Positions 14,907 to 22,981 of a stretch of 64,000 nucleotides of DNA are shown one piece after another. The translations under genes and the position numbers were made by a program. Below the pieces are notes generated by a model. The model had not been told where the DNA came from and made no database searches. It saw only the letters and a program-made list of their open reading frames with translations. The stretch is from Nocardioides halotolerans DSM 19273 (GTDB lineage: Bacteria; Actinomycetota; Actinomycetes; Propionibacteriales; Nocardioidaceae), in NCBI RefSeq assembly GCF_000422805.1, contig NZ_AUGT01000026.1:1-64000 (forward strand), given 5' to 3'. The first letter of the stretch is position 1, and each line of letters starts with the position of its first letter.

Positions 14907-16319
14907 TTATCGGGCGGCGACCTCGACGCGCGCACCGTGTCGCGGCACCGAGGTGATGTTGCGGACCAGCGGCTCGTCGGTGCCGACCGCCGTGACGCCG
15001 ACGGAGCGGAACACCTCGCGCAGCACGGCGACCCCCTCCATCATCGCGAAGCCGGCACCGATGCAGCGGCGGACGCCACCGCCGAACGGGATCCAGGTGT
15101 TGGGCGGCGGGTTGTGGCCGAGGAACCGCTCGGGGTCGAACCGCTCGGGGTGCTCGTAGTTGTCCTCGCGGCTGTGCGCGATGAGGATCGAGGGCCCGAC
15201 GGTGGCGCCGCGCGGGATGTCGACACCGGCGATGGTCTGCGGCTTCATCAGCGTCCGGACCACCATGGGGATGACCGGGTGGAGCCGCATCGACTCCTTG
15301 AGCACGGCGTCGAGCCAGGCGTCGCCGTCGGCGTCGTCGGCATCCGCGGCTTCCTGGGTGCGGCGCATCAGGGCCGGGTCGCGCCCGAGCTCGTAGAGCG
15401 CCCAGGCGAGCGCCGTGGCCGTCGTCTCGTGGCCGGCGAGCAGCAGCGTGACAAGCTGGTCGCGCAGCTCGATGTCGCTCAGTCCTCCACCGGGCCCGTC
15501 GCCGCTCTCCGCACCCTCGCGGATCAGCCGGGACAGCACGTCGGTGCGCTCGGCGAGGTCGGGCGCCGTACGCCGCTCGCGGATCTCGGCGTACATCAGC
15601 TCGTCGAGCTCGACCTGGTTCTGCACCGCGGCCTTCCAGGGTCCGTAGCGGTGCAGCGCCGGGATCGTCCACACGAGCAGCACGGCCGGGCTGACGTTGA
15701 CGGTCGCGGTGACCCGCGGCCGCAGGGCGGCGAGGCGCTTCTCGTCGGTGACGCCGAACACGACGCGCAGGATGACCTCGAGCGTGAGCACGTTCATCCG
15801 GTCGTGGCTGCGGAACGGCCGTCCCTCCGGCCAGTGCGCGACCTCGTCGCGCGCGAGCGCCGCGACCAGGCCCTGGTAGCCGCGCAGCGCCTGCCCGTTG
15901 AACGCCGGCATCAGCAGCTTGCGGGCGCGCTTGTGCTCGGCGCCGTCCTGGAGCAGCAGCGAGTGCTCGCCCATGACCGGGCCGAGGATCGCGTTGCCCT
16001 TCCCGGCGTGGAAGATCTCGGGGTCGCCGGCGAAGATCTCCTTCGCGTGCTCGGGCCGGGTGAAGAACACGAGCGGCCGCCCCTTGGGCATCAGGCGCAC
16101 GGTGTAGACGTCGCCGTACGTGCGGTGCAGGTAGGGGTGGAACCAGTGCCGGAACCGCATCAGCGCCACCGTCTGCGCGAACGCCGGCCACCTCGGTCCG
16201 GCCGGCAGTCCCTTGAGGTCGACCTCGGGCAGCCCGCCCCCGCCGGCCAGCGTCATCCGCTCGAACCGCTGCTGGGTCAGCGCCCGGGTGTCGGTCTCGT
16301 CGTGCTCGAGGATGGCCAC
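14907..16319 (-). CDS. Cytochrome P450
   Basis: 470 residues. All P450 signatures are present: the I-helix AGHETTATALAWALYELGRD, the K-helix E-x-x-R in LKESMRLHP, PERFDPERFLG, and the heme loop FGGGVRRCIGAGFA with the Cys ligand at residue 419. The N-terminus RTYGDVYTVRLMPKGRPLVF fits the mycobacterial CYP135/138 type rather than the short soluble camphor type. The substrate is unknown. A 15-bp GAGACAC-C-GTGTCTC palindrome lies 16 bases before the start. The MFS exporter follows 42 bases downstream and may be co-transcribed. Confidence 0.92.
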   Translation of the reverse strand: MAILEHDETDTRALTQQRFERMTLAGGGGLPEVDLKGLPAGPRWPAFAQTVALMRFRHWFHPYLHRTYGDVYTVRLMPKGRPLVFFTRPEHAKEIFAGDPEIFHAGKGNAILGPVMGEHSLLLQDGAEHKRARKLLMPAFNGQALRGYQGLVAALARDEVAHWPEGRPFRSHDRMNVLTLEVILRVVFGVTDEKRLAALRPRVTATVNVSPAVLLVWTIPALHRYGPWKAAVQNQVELDELMYAEIRERRTAPDLAERTDVLSRLIREGAESGDGPGGGLSDIELRDQLVTLLLAGHETTATALAWALYELGRDPALMRRTQEAADADDADGDAWLDAVLKESMRLHPVIPMVVRTLMKPQTIAGVDIPRGATVGPSILIAHSREDNYEHPERFDPERFLGHNPPPNTWIPFGGGVRRCIGAGFAMMEGVAVLREVFRSVGVTAVGTDEPLVRNITSVPRHGARVEVAAR

Positions 16320-16334
16320 GGGTCCGAGGTTACT

Positions 16335-16349
16335 GAGACACCGTGTCTC
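16335..16349. promoter_or_regulatory. Palindromic operator before P450
   Basis: GAGACAC-C-GTGTCTC, a perfect 7+7 palindrome around one base, 16 bases upstream of the P450 start. The size and symmetry suit a TetR-family dimer. No regulator gene is adjacent with this site as an obvious partner; the TetR gene at 17368 has its own different box. Confidence 0.5.
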
Positions 16350-16377
16350 CGGGCATCCGACCGCGGGTGGAGATGGG

Positions 16378-16466
16378 CAGTTTCACCGGGTACCCGGAGA
16401 AACTGCCGCTGACCGCAAGGAACTCCATCCGGTCAGCGCCGGTTTCACCGGGTACCCGGTGAAACC
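16378..16466. repeat. Composite palindromic element (CACCGGGTACCCGGTG family), copy 1
   Basis: The left palindrome is CAGTTTCACCGGGTACCCGG-AGAAACTG (16378-16405, one change from perfect). A middle part follows with CTGACCG...CGGTCAG. The right palindrome is GGTTTCACCGGGTACCCGGTGAAACC (16441-16466). The family has fuller copies at 39741-39832 and 34157-34236. The right palindrome contains the stop and last codons of the hydrolase that ends at 16445. Confidence 0.85.
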
Positions 16467-17371
16467 GGCCCACGCAGGTGGCGGCGCAGGAAGTACAGCT
16501 GATGGGCGAGCACGGGTCCGAAGAACTCGCTGCCCGGCCAGACGTCGAAGTGGTCGCACGGGTAGTGGCGGACCTCGGCCCGGCCGGCCTCGGCGGCCTT
16601 GGCGGAGGCGCGCGGGGGTGCGCTGCGGTCGAAGTCGGTGATCTGGACGAGGAGCGGGCAGCGCAGCGCCTTGGCGTGCTTCGCCGGACGGTGGCCGCCG
16701 AGCTCGAGGCCGACGGAGGCGTCGATCTCGTTGCGCCAGGTCGGGCCGGCGATCGCCAGGTAGGACTCGTAGTGGCCCGGCAGCGTCAGGGCGCCGACCT
16801 CCCCCGGGCGCGCGACGACCGGCATCATCACGGGCTCACCGCCGCGCAGCGCGGACAGCCGGCTGCGCAGGCCGGCGCGCGTCGAGCCGAGCATCGCCCG
16901 GGCCGAGTGGTGCTTCAGCGCGAGCAGGCCGGCGGCGCGGCCGTCGACGAGGGGTGAGAGCGACACCACCGCGGCGACGTCGTCACGGTCCGCGGCGGCG
17001 GCGAGCACGTGGCCACCGGACACCGACACGCCCCAGAGCACCAGCCGCGACGCGTCGACACCGGGCAGTCGGGCGGCCGCGGCCATCGCGGCGCGGTAGT
17101 CCTCGAGCTGACCGGCCATGCTGACCCGCTGGCGCGGCGTACCTCCCGAGGCGCCGAACCCGCGGTAGTCGAACGCGAGCACGTCGAGCCCGGCCTCGGC
17201 CAGGCCGGCGCCGAACGGTTCGAGACCGGAGTCCTTCGTGCCGCCGAGGCCGTGGGCCATCACGACGACGGGCCGCCCGCGCGGACCCTCGAACGCCGAC
17301 CCGGCGCCGGTGAAGTGCCAGCCCGACAGCTCGACGCCACCGGAGTCGAAGGTCACCTCGTCGCGCTTCAC
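16445..17371 (-). CDS. Alpha/beta hydrolase
   Basis: 308 residues from a GTG that overlaps the TetR stop by four bases. PVVVMAHGLGGTKDSGLEPF is the oxyanion region. LVLWGVSVSGGHVLAAAADR is the nucleophile elbow, G-V-S-V-S-G. HYPCDHFDVW holds the catalytic His and DFDRSAPP the acid region. Relatives are annotated as acetylxylan-esterase-like or general hydrolases. Translational coupling to a flavin monooxygenase suggests that it cleaves the ester or lactone made by that enzyme. The last seven residues (PVSPGTR plus stop) are encoded by a dispersed palindrome, so the native C-terminus was probably different. Confidence 0.88.
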   Translation of the reverse strand: MKRDEVTFDSGGVELSGWHFTGAGSAFEGPRGRPVVVMAHGLGGTKDSGLEPFGAGLAEAGLDVLAFDYRGFGASGGTPRQRVSMAGQLEDYRAAMAAAARLPGVDASRLVLWGVSVSGGHVLAAAADRDDVAAVVSLSPLVDGRAAGLLALKHHSARAMLGSTRAGLRSRLSALRGGEPVMMPVVARPGEVGALTLPGHYESYLAIAGPTWRNEIDASVGLELGGHRPAKHAKALRCPLLVQITDFDRSAPPRASAKAAEAGRAEVRHYPCDHFDVWPGSEFFGPVLAHQLYFLRRHLRGPVSPGTR

Positions 17372-17958
17372 CCACGCACCTCGCCGTAGATCGTGTGCAG
17401 CCAGACCGCGACGACCGCCTCGACCAGCTGCTCGCGGTCGAGGGGGCCGCCGAGGGCGAGCCGCTCCAGCATCCGGTCGTTGAGCTCGAGCAGCACGCTC
17501 GCCAGGGCGGTGGCGTCGGTGCCGCTCGGCGCCGCGCCCGAGGCTCGCTCGCCCTCGATGAGGCTCGCGACCACAGGCACGAACGACTCGCGGTCGCTGT
17601 CCCACAGCTGGCGGACGGTGCTGCTGGTCGAGCGCGCATCGAGCGAGGCCCGGAAGAGGTGCTCGTGCTTGTCCCACGTCGAGAACAGCGCGCGCACCAT
17701 GGCCTCGATGTTCTGCGCCGGCGTCCCGTCGCTGCGCAGCTGCTCGGCGGCGGCGGTCGACTCGGCGTACATCTCGTTCATCAGCGCCGCGACCGCGCTG
17801 GCCTTGTTCTCGAAGTAGAAGTAGAACGCCGAGCGGGTCACGCCGGCCCGGCGCGAGATGTCGGCGATGTTGATCGAGTCGAGGCTGCTCTCGCGCAGGT
17901 GGTGGTCGAGCGCCTCGAGCAGCGCGGTGCGGCGGCGGTCGCCGCGGGCCTCGGTCAC
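17368..17958 (-). CDS. TetR-family regulator
   Basis: 196 residues from the GTG at 17958, which overlaps the monooxygenase stop by four bases. The N-terminal helix-turn-helix is INIADISRRAGVTRSAFYFY, FENKASAVAALMNEMY. The C-terminal domain has the look of the EthR-like group (LFRASLDARSTSSTVRQLWD, then VEAVVAVWLHTIYG). It is the second gene of a three-gene operon (monooxygenase, TetR, hydrolase). The TTGAC-N4-GTCAA box before the monooxygenase is its probable operator. EthR regulates a Baeyer-Villiger monooxygenase in mycobacteria, a close parallel. Confidence 0.9.
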   Translation of the reverse strand: MTEARGDRRRTALLEALDHHLRESSLDSINIADISRRAGVTRSAFYFYFENKASAVAALMNEMYAESTAAAEQLRSDGTPAQNIEAMVRALFSTWDKHEHLFRASLDARSTSSTVRQLWDSDRESFVPVVASLIEGERASGAAPSGTDATALASVLLELNDRMLERLALGGPLDREQLVEAVVAVWLHTIYGEVRG

Positions 17959-19280
17959 CGGCCCGCCCTCGCCATGCCCGCGGGGAGCTCGCGGGTCCGC
18001 AGGTCGTGCTCGTAGACGAAGTAGTCGACCTGCTGGGTGTGCCGCGGCCGGTCGGTCACGTGGCCGAGGTAGAGCTGCTCGTCGGCGGTGATGACCCGCT
18101 CCATCTCCTCGACGTCGGGTAGCGCGTAGGCACCGACGGCGTACGCCGCGAGCAGCCGCGCCTGCGCCTCGACGAACGGGAACAGCGTCGGCACCGCCTG
18201 CGCGAACCCCATGAACACGGCATCGTCGAGGCCGGGCTTGAACATCCGCTTGAAGAGCCGGATCACGTTGCGCGGAGCGCTGAGGAGCTGCTCGTCGAAG
18301 AACGGGAAGGTGATGTTGTAGCCCGTCGCGTAGACGATCACGTCGAAGCCGGACGACGTCCCGTCGACGAAGTGCACGGTCTCGCCGTCGAGCCGCTCGA
18401 TGTCGGGCTTGGGCACCACGTCGCCGGAGCCGAGCCGTAGCGGCAGCTCGACCGACTGGGTCGGGTGCGCCTCGAAGAACTTGTGGTTGGGCTTCGGCAG
18501 GCCGTAGAGCTCGGGGTTGGACCCGGTCATGAACTGCATCTTCTGGATGAGCTTGCGCTGCCAGGCCAGCGGGATGTGCGGCGACGTGGCGAAGTACTTG
18601 TCGGCGGGCAGGCCGTACATGTACTTCGGTACGATCCAGGCGCTCGAGCGCGTCGAGAGCGTGACCTGGTTCTGCAGCGCCTTGCCGGACAGCTCCACCG
18701 CGATGTCGGCGGCGCTGTTGCCGAGACCGACGACGAGGATCCGCTTGCCGGTGAGGTCGAGCGGGTCCGTCGGGTCGATGTAGTGGTGGGAGTGGAACGA
18801 CTCCCCGTCGAAGTGGCCGGGGAACTCCGGCGTGCGCGGGTCCCAGTGGTGGCCGTTGGCGACGACGAGCAGGTCGAACTCGCGGGTCGCGCCGGCCTGG
18901 TCGGTGATCGCCCACCCGCCGCCCGGCCGCCGCTCGGCGTGCACCACGCCGTTCTCGAACTCGATCGGGTCGAGCAGGCCGAACGCGTCGGCGTACGCGT
19001 CGAGGTAGGCCTTGACCTGGGTGTGGTGCGGGAAGTCGGGGTAGTCCTCCGGCATCGGGAAGTCCTTGAACGACAGCCGGTGCTTGCTGGTGTCGATGTG
19101 CAGCGAGCGGTAGGCGCTGCTGTGACCGTTGGGGTTGCCGAACGCCCAGTTGCCGCCGATCCGGTCGGACGCCTCGAAGCACGTGTAGGGCACGCCGTAG
19201 TCGCCGAGCATCTTGCCGGACGTCAGCCCGCTGATGCCCGCGCCGATCACCGCGGTCGTCGGTCGGCGCAGGGATGGCAT
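17955..19280 (-). CDS. Flavin-containing monooxygenase
   Basis: 441 residues from the ATG at 19280. The FAD-binding GxGxxG is AVIGAGISGLTSGKMLGDYG near residue 13. The NADPH-binding one is ILVVGLGNSAADIAVELSGK. FHSHHYIDPTDPLDLTGK is near the F-x-G-x-x-x-H-x-x-x-Y/F identity motif of flavin monooxygenases (here FDGESFHSHHY). DVIVYATGYNITFPFF is the ATG motif of the same family. The enzyme inserts oxygen into N, S or ketone carbon with NADPH. It begins the operon with the TetR and hydrolase genes, and a TTGAC-N4-GTCAA box lies 22 bases upstream. Confidence 0.92.
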   Translation of the reverse strand: MPSLRRPTTAVIGAGISGLTSGKMLGDYGVPYTCFEASDRIGGNWAFGNPNGHSSAYRSLHIDTSKHRLSFKDFPMPEDYPDFPHHTQVKAYLDAYADAFGLLDPIEFENGVVHAERRPGGGWAITDQAGATREFDLLVVANGHHWDPRTPEFPGHFDGESFHSHHYIDPTDPLDLTGKRILVVGLGNSAADIAVELSGKALQNQVTLSTRSSAWIVPKYMYGLPADKYFATSPHIPLAWQRKLIQKMQFMTGSNPELYGLPKPNHKFFEAHPTQSVELPLRLGSGDVVPKPDIERLDGETVHFVDGTSSGFDVIVYATGYNITFPFFDEQLLSAPRNVIRLFKRMFKPGLDDAVFMGFAQAVPTLFPFVEAQARLLAAYAVGAYALPDVEEMERVITADEQLYLGHVTDRPRHTQQVDYFVYEHDLRTRELPAGMARAGR

Positions 19281-19302
19281 GCCGGGGACGCTAGGCACTA
19301 AC

Positions 19303-19316
19303 TTGACACGCGTCAA
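19303..19316. promoter_or_regulatory. TTGAC-N4-GTCAA operator
   Basis: TTGACACGCGTCAA has perfect 5-base half-sites. It lies 22 bases upstream of the monooxygenase ATG, at the head of the monooxygenase-TetR-hydrolase operon. It is the likely binding site of the TetR protein encoded in the operon. Confidence 0.6.
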
Positions 19317-19329
19317 CTGCTTCCGGGTC

Positions 19330-19397
19330 GGGATAGTCCCTGACGTTTCCGACACGGTCACGCGTGAGTCGCGTCGGAAACGTCAGGGACTATCGGG
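19330..19397. repeat. ~66-bp palindromic element (GGGATAGTCC family), copy 1
   Basis: GATAGTCCCTGACGTTTCCGAC (19332-19353, here split as GATAGTCCCTG and ACGTTTCCGAC) is matched perfectly by its reverse complement at 19373-19394. The loop contains TCACGCGTGA. The terminal GGGATAGTCCCTGACGT recurs at 35317 and 48507, and variants occur at 20796 and 53536. It lies between the monooxygenase promoter and the end of the reductase gene that stops at 19411. Confidence 0.9.
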
Positions 19398-19410
19398 GAC
19401 CCGCGGCGGA

Positions 19411-20013
19411 TCAGGAGCGCGTCGAGTAGACGACGTGCGTCGCCAGCGGCGAGGCGTGCACCTCGATCGGCGTCAGCCGCAGGTCGGTGAGGCCTGCGAA
19501 CGGCGACTCGCCGCTGCCGAGCACGACCGGTGCGTGGTTGAGCATGATCTCGTCGATCACGCCGGCCTCGAAGCCCTGCCGCACCGCGCTCGCGCCGCCG
19601 GCGATCGTCACGGTGTCCTCGCCCGCCGCCTCGAACGCCCGCTCCATCGCCTCGTCGAAGCCGGTGACGAAGTGGAAGGTCGTGCCGCCCTCCATCTCGA
19701 TCGGGTCGGCCGGGTAGTGGGTGAGCACGAAGACCGGGCAGTGGTACGGCGGGTCGTCGCCCCACCAGCCGCGCCACATCTCCGCGCCCCAGTCGCCGCG
19801 GTCGGGGGCGTACATGTTGCGGCCCATGACGTAGGCGCCCCGCGGCGCGAGGATGCGCTCGGTCATGGCCTTGTCGACGTCGTTGGTCGGGGCACCGATG
19901 TGCCAGCGGTGCAGCTCCTCACCGCCGACGCCCAGAGGCTCCTCGCGCGTCTGGTGGGGGCCGGCGACGAAGCCGTCGAGGGAGATGGACAGGTGTGCGG
20001 TGACCTTCGGCAT
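19411..20013 (-). CDS. Dihydrofolate reductase-family (RibD C-terminal) protein
   Basis: 200 residues. The N-terminus MPKVTAHLSISLDGFVAGP is the hallmark of the RibD_C family of DHFR-fold proteins. GAYVMGRNMYAPDRGDWGAE and the nucleotide-binding DTVTIAGGASAVRQGFEAGV followed by IDEIMLNHAPVVLGSGESPF complete it. The fold binds NADPH. Free-standing members are annotated as deaminase-reductases without an assigned substrate. It stands 37 bases after the permease gene on the same strand, and a repeat element follows its stop. Confidence 0.9.
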   Translation of the reverse strand: MPKVTAHLSISLDGFVAGPHQTREEPLGVGGEELHRWHIGAPTNDVDKAMTERILAPRGAYVMGRNMYAPDRGDWGAEMWRGWWGDDPPYHCPVFVLTHYPADPIEMEGGTTFHFVTGFDEAMERAFEAAGEDTVTIAGGASAVRQGFEAGVIDEIMLNHAPVVLGSGESPFAGLTDLRLTPIEVHASPLATHVVYSTRS

Positions 20014-20050
20014 GGCGGGTCTGACTCCTGGGCTCGAGGGGACTCATCGC

Positions 20051-20779
20051 TCATCCGACCAGCGACCGCACCAGCAGCACCAGGGCGGACGCCGAGCTGA
20101 CGACCAGCACGGCCGGGCGGACGACGTGCGCGGGGAGCGAGCGCCGGGCCAGCGCCCCGAGGCCGGTGCCCAGCGCGAGCCACGGCAGCAGCTCGGCCGC
20201 GGCGACGGCCTGGTCGCGCTCGAGGTCGCCGGTGACCCACAGGGCCCCCAGCGACAGCCCGGCACCGATGAGGAAGTAGACCGCCATCGTCGTACGGATC
20301 TCGCGGGCCGGCCGGTGCTGGTAGACGATCGCGATGGGCGGCCCGCCGATCGACGTGGCGGTGCCGGTGATGCCGCTGGCGAACCCCGCCACCGAGAGGC
20401 TGAGCCGGTTGAGCGGCACGGTGACGGCGCGCCACGTGAGGGCCACCGCGCCCAGCACGACGATGCCGATCGCGATGCCGAGCTCGCGCGCGCTGAGGGC
20501 GCCGACCACCCACACGCCGACGAGGGTCCCCGGGAACCGTGCCGGCAGCGACCACCCCAGCCCGCGCCAGTCGATGTCGTGGTGGTCGATCACGAGCGTC
20601 AGGCACGGCAGCAGCACCGCGACCATCAGCAGCGCCCCCGGCATCAGCGCGGGCTCCAGCAGCGCGGTCACCGGCGCCGCCACCAGCCCGACCCCGAGCC
20701 CGACCGCCGACTGCACCACCGACCCCACCAGGACCGCGGCCGCGATCACGGCGTACGTCGTGGGGTCCACCCGGCCCAT
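20051..20779 (-). CDS. TauE/SafE-family (sulfite exporter) permease
   Basis: 242 residues from the ATG at 20779 (MGRVDPTTYAVIAAAVLVGS). In-frame sequence upstream would run through a repeat element, so this start is preferred. About eight helices and the duplicated family motif are visible: GSVVQSAVGLGVGLVAAPVT and, in the second half, VAGFASGITGTATSIGGPPI. The latter (G-x-x-SGxxGTxTxIGGPP) is diagnostic for DUF81/TauE proteins, which export sulfite, sulfoacetate or similar organosulfur anions. The gap to idi holds only the repeat at 20796-20860. Confidence 0.88.
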   Translation of the reverse strand: MGRVDPTTYAVIAAAVLVGSVVQSAVGLGVGLVAAPVTALLEPALMPGALLMVAVLLPCLTLVIDHHDIDWRGLGWSLPARFPGTLVGVWVVGALSARELGIAIGIVVLGAVALTWRAVTVPLNRLSLSVAGFASGITGTATSIGGPPIAIVYQHRPAREIRTTMAVYFLIGAGLSLGALWVTGDLERDQAVAAAELLPWLALGTGLGALARRSLPAHVVRPAVLVVSSASALVLLVRSLVG

Positions 20780-20795
20780 CCTCTCGTGTCGGGGT

Positions 20796-20860
20796 GGGTA
20801 GTCCGTGACGGTGGGGCCCCAGAACGTGTGGACGAGGGGCCCGAACGTCACGGACTACCC
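20796..20860. repeat. ~66-bp palindromic element (GGGATAGTCC family), variant copy
   Basis: GGGTAGTCCGTGACG (20796-20810) and CGTCACGGACTACCC (20846-20860) are perfect complements. The centre contains GGGGCCCC and GGGGCCC that can extend the stem. The length (65 bp) and arm pattern match the GGGATAGTCC family, with compensated changes. The right arm contains the stop codon of idi, and the hairpin ends the nine-gene operon, where it could terminate transcription. Confidence 0.8.
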
Positions 20861-21436
20861 CGGCCGGGCCGCAGGAGGCAGGGCAGCCGGGTCGGCGGCC
20901 GGTGCGGACAGGGGGTCCTCGGGGAGCTGCTCGACCTGCTCGCGGCACCACTGGCTGATCTCGCGGGCGCCGGAGAGCACGTCGGCCCGGAACTCCGACC
21001 ACGAGACCCACTCCCACGCCTCGACCTCGCTCGGGTCGGGTCGCGGGTCGCCGGCGGCGACGGCCGTGAAGACCGGGCACAGCTCGTGCTCGACCGTGCC
21101 GTTGTCGCCGACCGCGCGGTAGCGGAACGCCGGCAGCGCCAGCCGCACGTCGGTGAGCTCGAGGCCGAGCTCCTGGGTGGTGCGCCGCACGACCGTCTCG
21201 GCGATCGGCTCGCCCGGAGCCGGGTGGCCGCAGCAGGAGTTGGTCCAGACGCCGCCGAACGTCGGCTTGTCGACCGCGCGCTGGGTCAGCAGGAAGCGGC
21301 CTCGGCCGTCGAAGACGTAGACCGAGAACGCCAGGTGCAGCGGGGTGTCGGGGCCGTGCACCGACGCCTTGTCCGCGACCCCGATCGCGCGACCGTCCTC
21401 GTCGAGGAGGACCACTTGCTCGGCCGGGGAGCTCAT
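20855..21436 (-). CDS. idi: Isopentenyl-diphosphate delta-isomerase, type I
   Basis: 193 residues of the Nudix-fold type I IDI. The motif THLAFSVYVF-type stretch is LHLAFSVYVFDGRGRFLLTQ. The catalytic Cys is in TNSCCGHPAPGE, the metal site includes H in HLAF and the E-rich loop, and the catalytic Glu is in VEAWEWVSW. It interconverts IPP and DMAPP, supplying prenyl starter for the UbiA and prenyl-reductase genes of the same operon. The ATG overlaps the FAD hydroxylase stop (ATGA). The stop codon and last codon fall inside a palindromic repeat, so the Pro/Ala-rich tail (APAADPAALPPAARPG) may be recent. Confidence 0.93.
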   Translation of the reverse strand: MSSPAEQVVLLDEDGRAIGVADKASVHGPDTPLHLAFSVYVFDGRGRFLLTQRAVDKPTFGGVWTNSCCGHPAPGEPIAETVVRRTTQELGLELTDVRLALPAFRYRAVGDNGTVEHELCPVFTAVAAGDPRPDPSEVEAWEWVSWSEFRADVLSGAREISQWCREQVEQLPEDPLSAPAADPAALPPAARPG

Positions 21437-22455
21437 GCCGGCCTCGCCAGCTGGTCGACGACGCCCGCGAACACCCGCGGCAGGCGGGCCGCGAGCGGCA
21501 CGATGCGCCGGCGCACGGCGGGCACCCGCGACGACGAGAGCAAGGCCTGGGTGAGCAGCTCGTGGCGCCGGCCGAGCCGGCGGTAGACGGCCTCGTACTG
21601 CTCCGGACGGTCCATGACGACCGCGTCCACCGCCGCGCGCGCCTGCGCGAGACCGAGCGCGATGCCCTCACCGGTGAGCGCGTCGACGTAGCCCGCCGCG
21701 TCGCCGACGAGCAGCACCCGGCCGCGGGTCCGGGCCGTGGAGCGCTGGCGCAGCGGACCGGCACCACGGGTGCGCGACAGCGGCCGGCGCTGGAGCCGCT
21801 CCCTCAGCAGCGGGTGCTCCGCGAGCAGCTGGTCGAACGGCGCCTGGCGCTCGGTCAGCACCGCGATGCCGACCAGCTCGTCGGCCACCGGCGTCACGTA
21901 GGCCTCGGACCCCTCGGCCCAGTGCACCTCGACGTACGGCGTCCAGGGCTGCATCTCGACGTGCACGCGCAGCCCGAAGCGCCGCCGGCCCTCGGGCGGC
22001 CGGTCGAGCCCGAGCATCCGGCGCACCGGCGAGTGCAGGCCGTCGGCCGCGATCAGGTAGCGCGCCGGCTCGTCGTCGACGAGCACGTGGCTGCCGCGGT
22101 CCTCGACCTCGCCGACCGCGCGCTCGACGATCTTGATCCCGGCCGCGCGCACCGCGTCGGTCATCGCGCGGTGCAGCGTCGTGCGCCGGACGCCGCGGCC
22201 CTCGCCGTGCCGGAACGGCGCGTCGGCCGTGCGGCCGCCGCCGAGGTAGCGGATGCCGGCCAGCCGGTGCCCGGCCGGGTCGATGCCGAGCGCGGCGAGG
22301 TCGGCGACGGCGCCGGGCATCAACCCCTCGCCGCAGGCCTTGTCGACCGGTCCGGGGCGGGGTTCGCGCACCTCGACGTCGATGCCCGCGCGGGCGGCGT
22401 ACAGCGCGGCCGCGAGGCCGACCGGTCCGCCGCCGGCGACCACGAGGTCAGGCAC
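21433..22455 (-). CDS. FAD-dependent hydroxylase, SrsC-like
   Basis: 340 residues from a GTG that overlaps the methyltransferase stop by eight bases. The FAD motif is VVAGGGPVGLAAALYAARAG at the N-terminus, followed by KACGEGLMPGA and the second FAD motif [20 protein letters not shown]. It belongs to the aromatic hydroxylase/geranylgeranyl-reductase superfamily. In the srsABC operon of Streptomyces griseus the SrsC flavoprotein hydroxylates alkylresorcinols made by the type III PKS SrsA and methylated by SrsB. The gene order here (PKS, methyltransferase, flavoprotein) is the same, which supports that role. A prenyl-reductase role is the alternative. Confidence 0.85.
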   Translation of the reverse strand: MPDLVVAGGGPVGLAAALYAARAGIDVEVREPRPGPVDKACGEGLMPGAVADLAALGIDPAGHRLAGIRYLGGGRTADAPFRHGEGRGVRRTTLHRAMTDAVRAAGIKIVERAVGEVEDRGSHVLVDDEPARYLIAADGLHSPVRRMLGLDRPPEGRRRFGLRVHVEMQPWTPYVEVHWAEGSEAYVTPVADELVGIAVLTERQAPFDQLLAEHPLLRERLQRRPLSRTRGAGPLRQRSTARTRGRVLLVGDAAGYVDALTGEGIALGLAQARAAVDAVVMDRPEQYEAVYRRLGRRHELLTQALLSSSRVPAVRRRIVPLAARLPRVFAGVVDQLARPA

Positions 22456-22981
22456 CGGACGGCTCCGCGAGCGTGGTGAGTGCGGCGTTCTCCACCCGGA
22501 TCCGGACGGTCAGCAGCACCGCGTTGAGCAGCGTGAACACCACGGCGGTGATCCAGCAGGCGTGCACGAGCGGCAGCGCGACGCCCTCGAGCACCACCGC
22601 GACGTAGTTGGGGTGCGGGAGGAGAGCGTAGGGACCGCGCCGCACCGGCGTCAGCCCCGGCACCACGATCACCCGCGTGTTCCACTGCCGGCCCAGCGTC
22701 GCGATGCACCACCAGCGCAGCGCCTGGCTCACCACGACGACGGCGAGCATCGACCAGGCCAGCGCCGACGGTGTGTGCGGCTCGCGCACGTAGGCCTCGA
22801 CGAGCGCCCCGACCAGCAGCCCGGTGTGCAGCACCACCATCGGCGGGTAGTGGGAGAACCCCGTCTCGACACCGCCGCGCTCGAAGGACCAGGCGGCGTT
22901 GCGCCTGGAGACGACGAGCTCGGCCAGCCGCTCGACGCCCACGAGGACGACGAGGATCGTGAACGCCGTCAGGGAGGTCAC
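22448..22981 (-). CDS. Isoprenylcysteine-methyltransferase-like membrane protein, SrsB-like
   Basis: 177 residues with four to five membrane helices. The ICMT-family signature is in the C-terminal half: [20 protein letters not shown], where R-x-P-Y...HPxY binds S-adenosylmethionine. The GTG overlaps the PKS stop (GTGA). SrsB of the phenolic-lipid operon is the best-known bacterial analogue: it O-methylates alkylresorcinols at the membrane. The same role here is inferred from gene order. Confidence 0.87.
   Translation of the reverse strand: MTSLTAFTILVVLVGVERLAELVVSRRNAAWSFERGGVETGFSHYPPMVVLHTGLLVGALVEAYVREPHTPSALAWSMLAVVVVSQALRWWCIATLGRQWNTRVIVVPGLTPVRRGPYALLPHPNYVAVVLEGVALPLVHACWITAVVFTLLNAVLLTVRIRVENAALTTLAEPSGA

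Noticed and set aside
13485..16412. 975-codon open frame on the plus strand
   Set aside because: It lies antisense to the MFS and P450 genes, which have full family motifs. The product is Arg/Gly/His-rich without domains, a shadow of high GC content.
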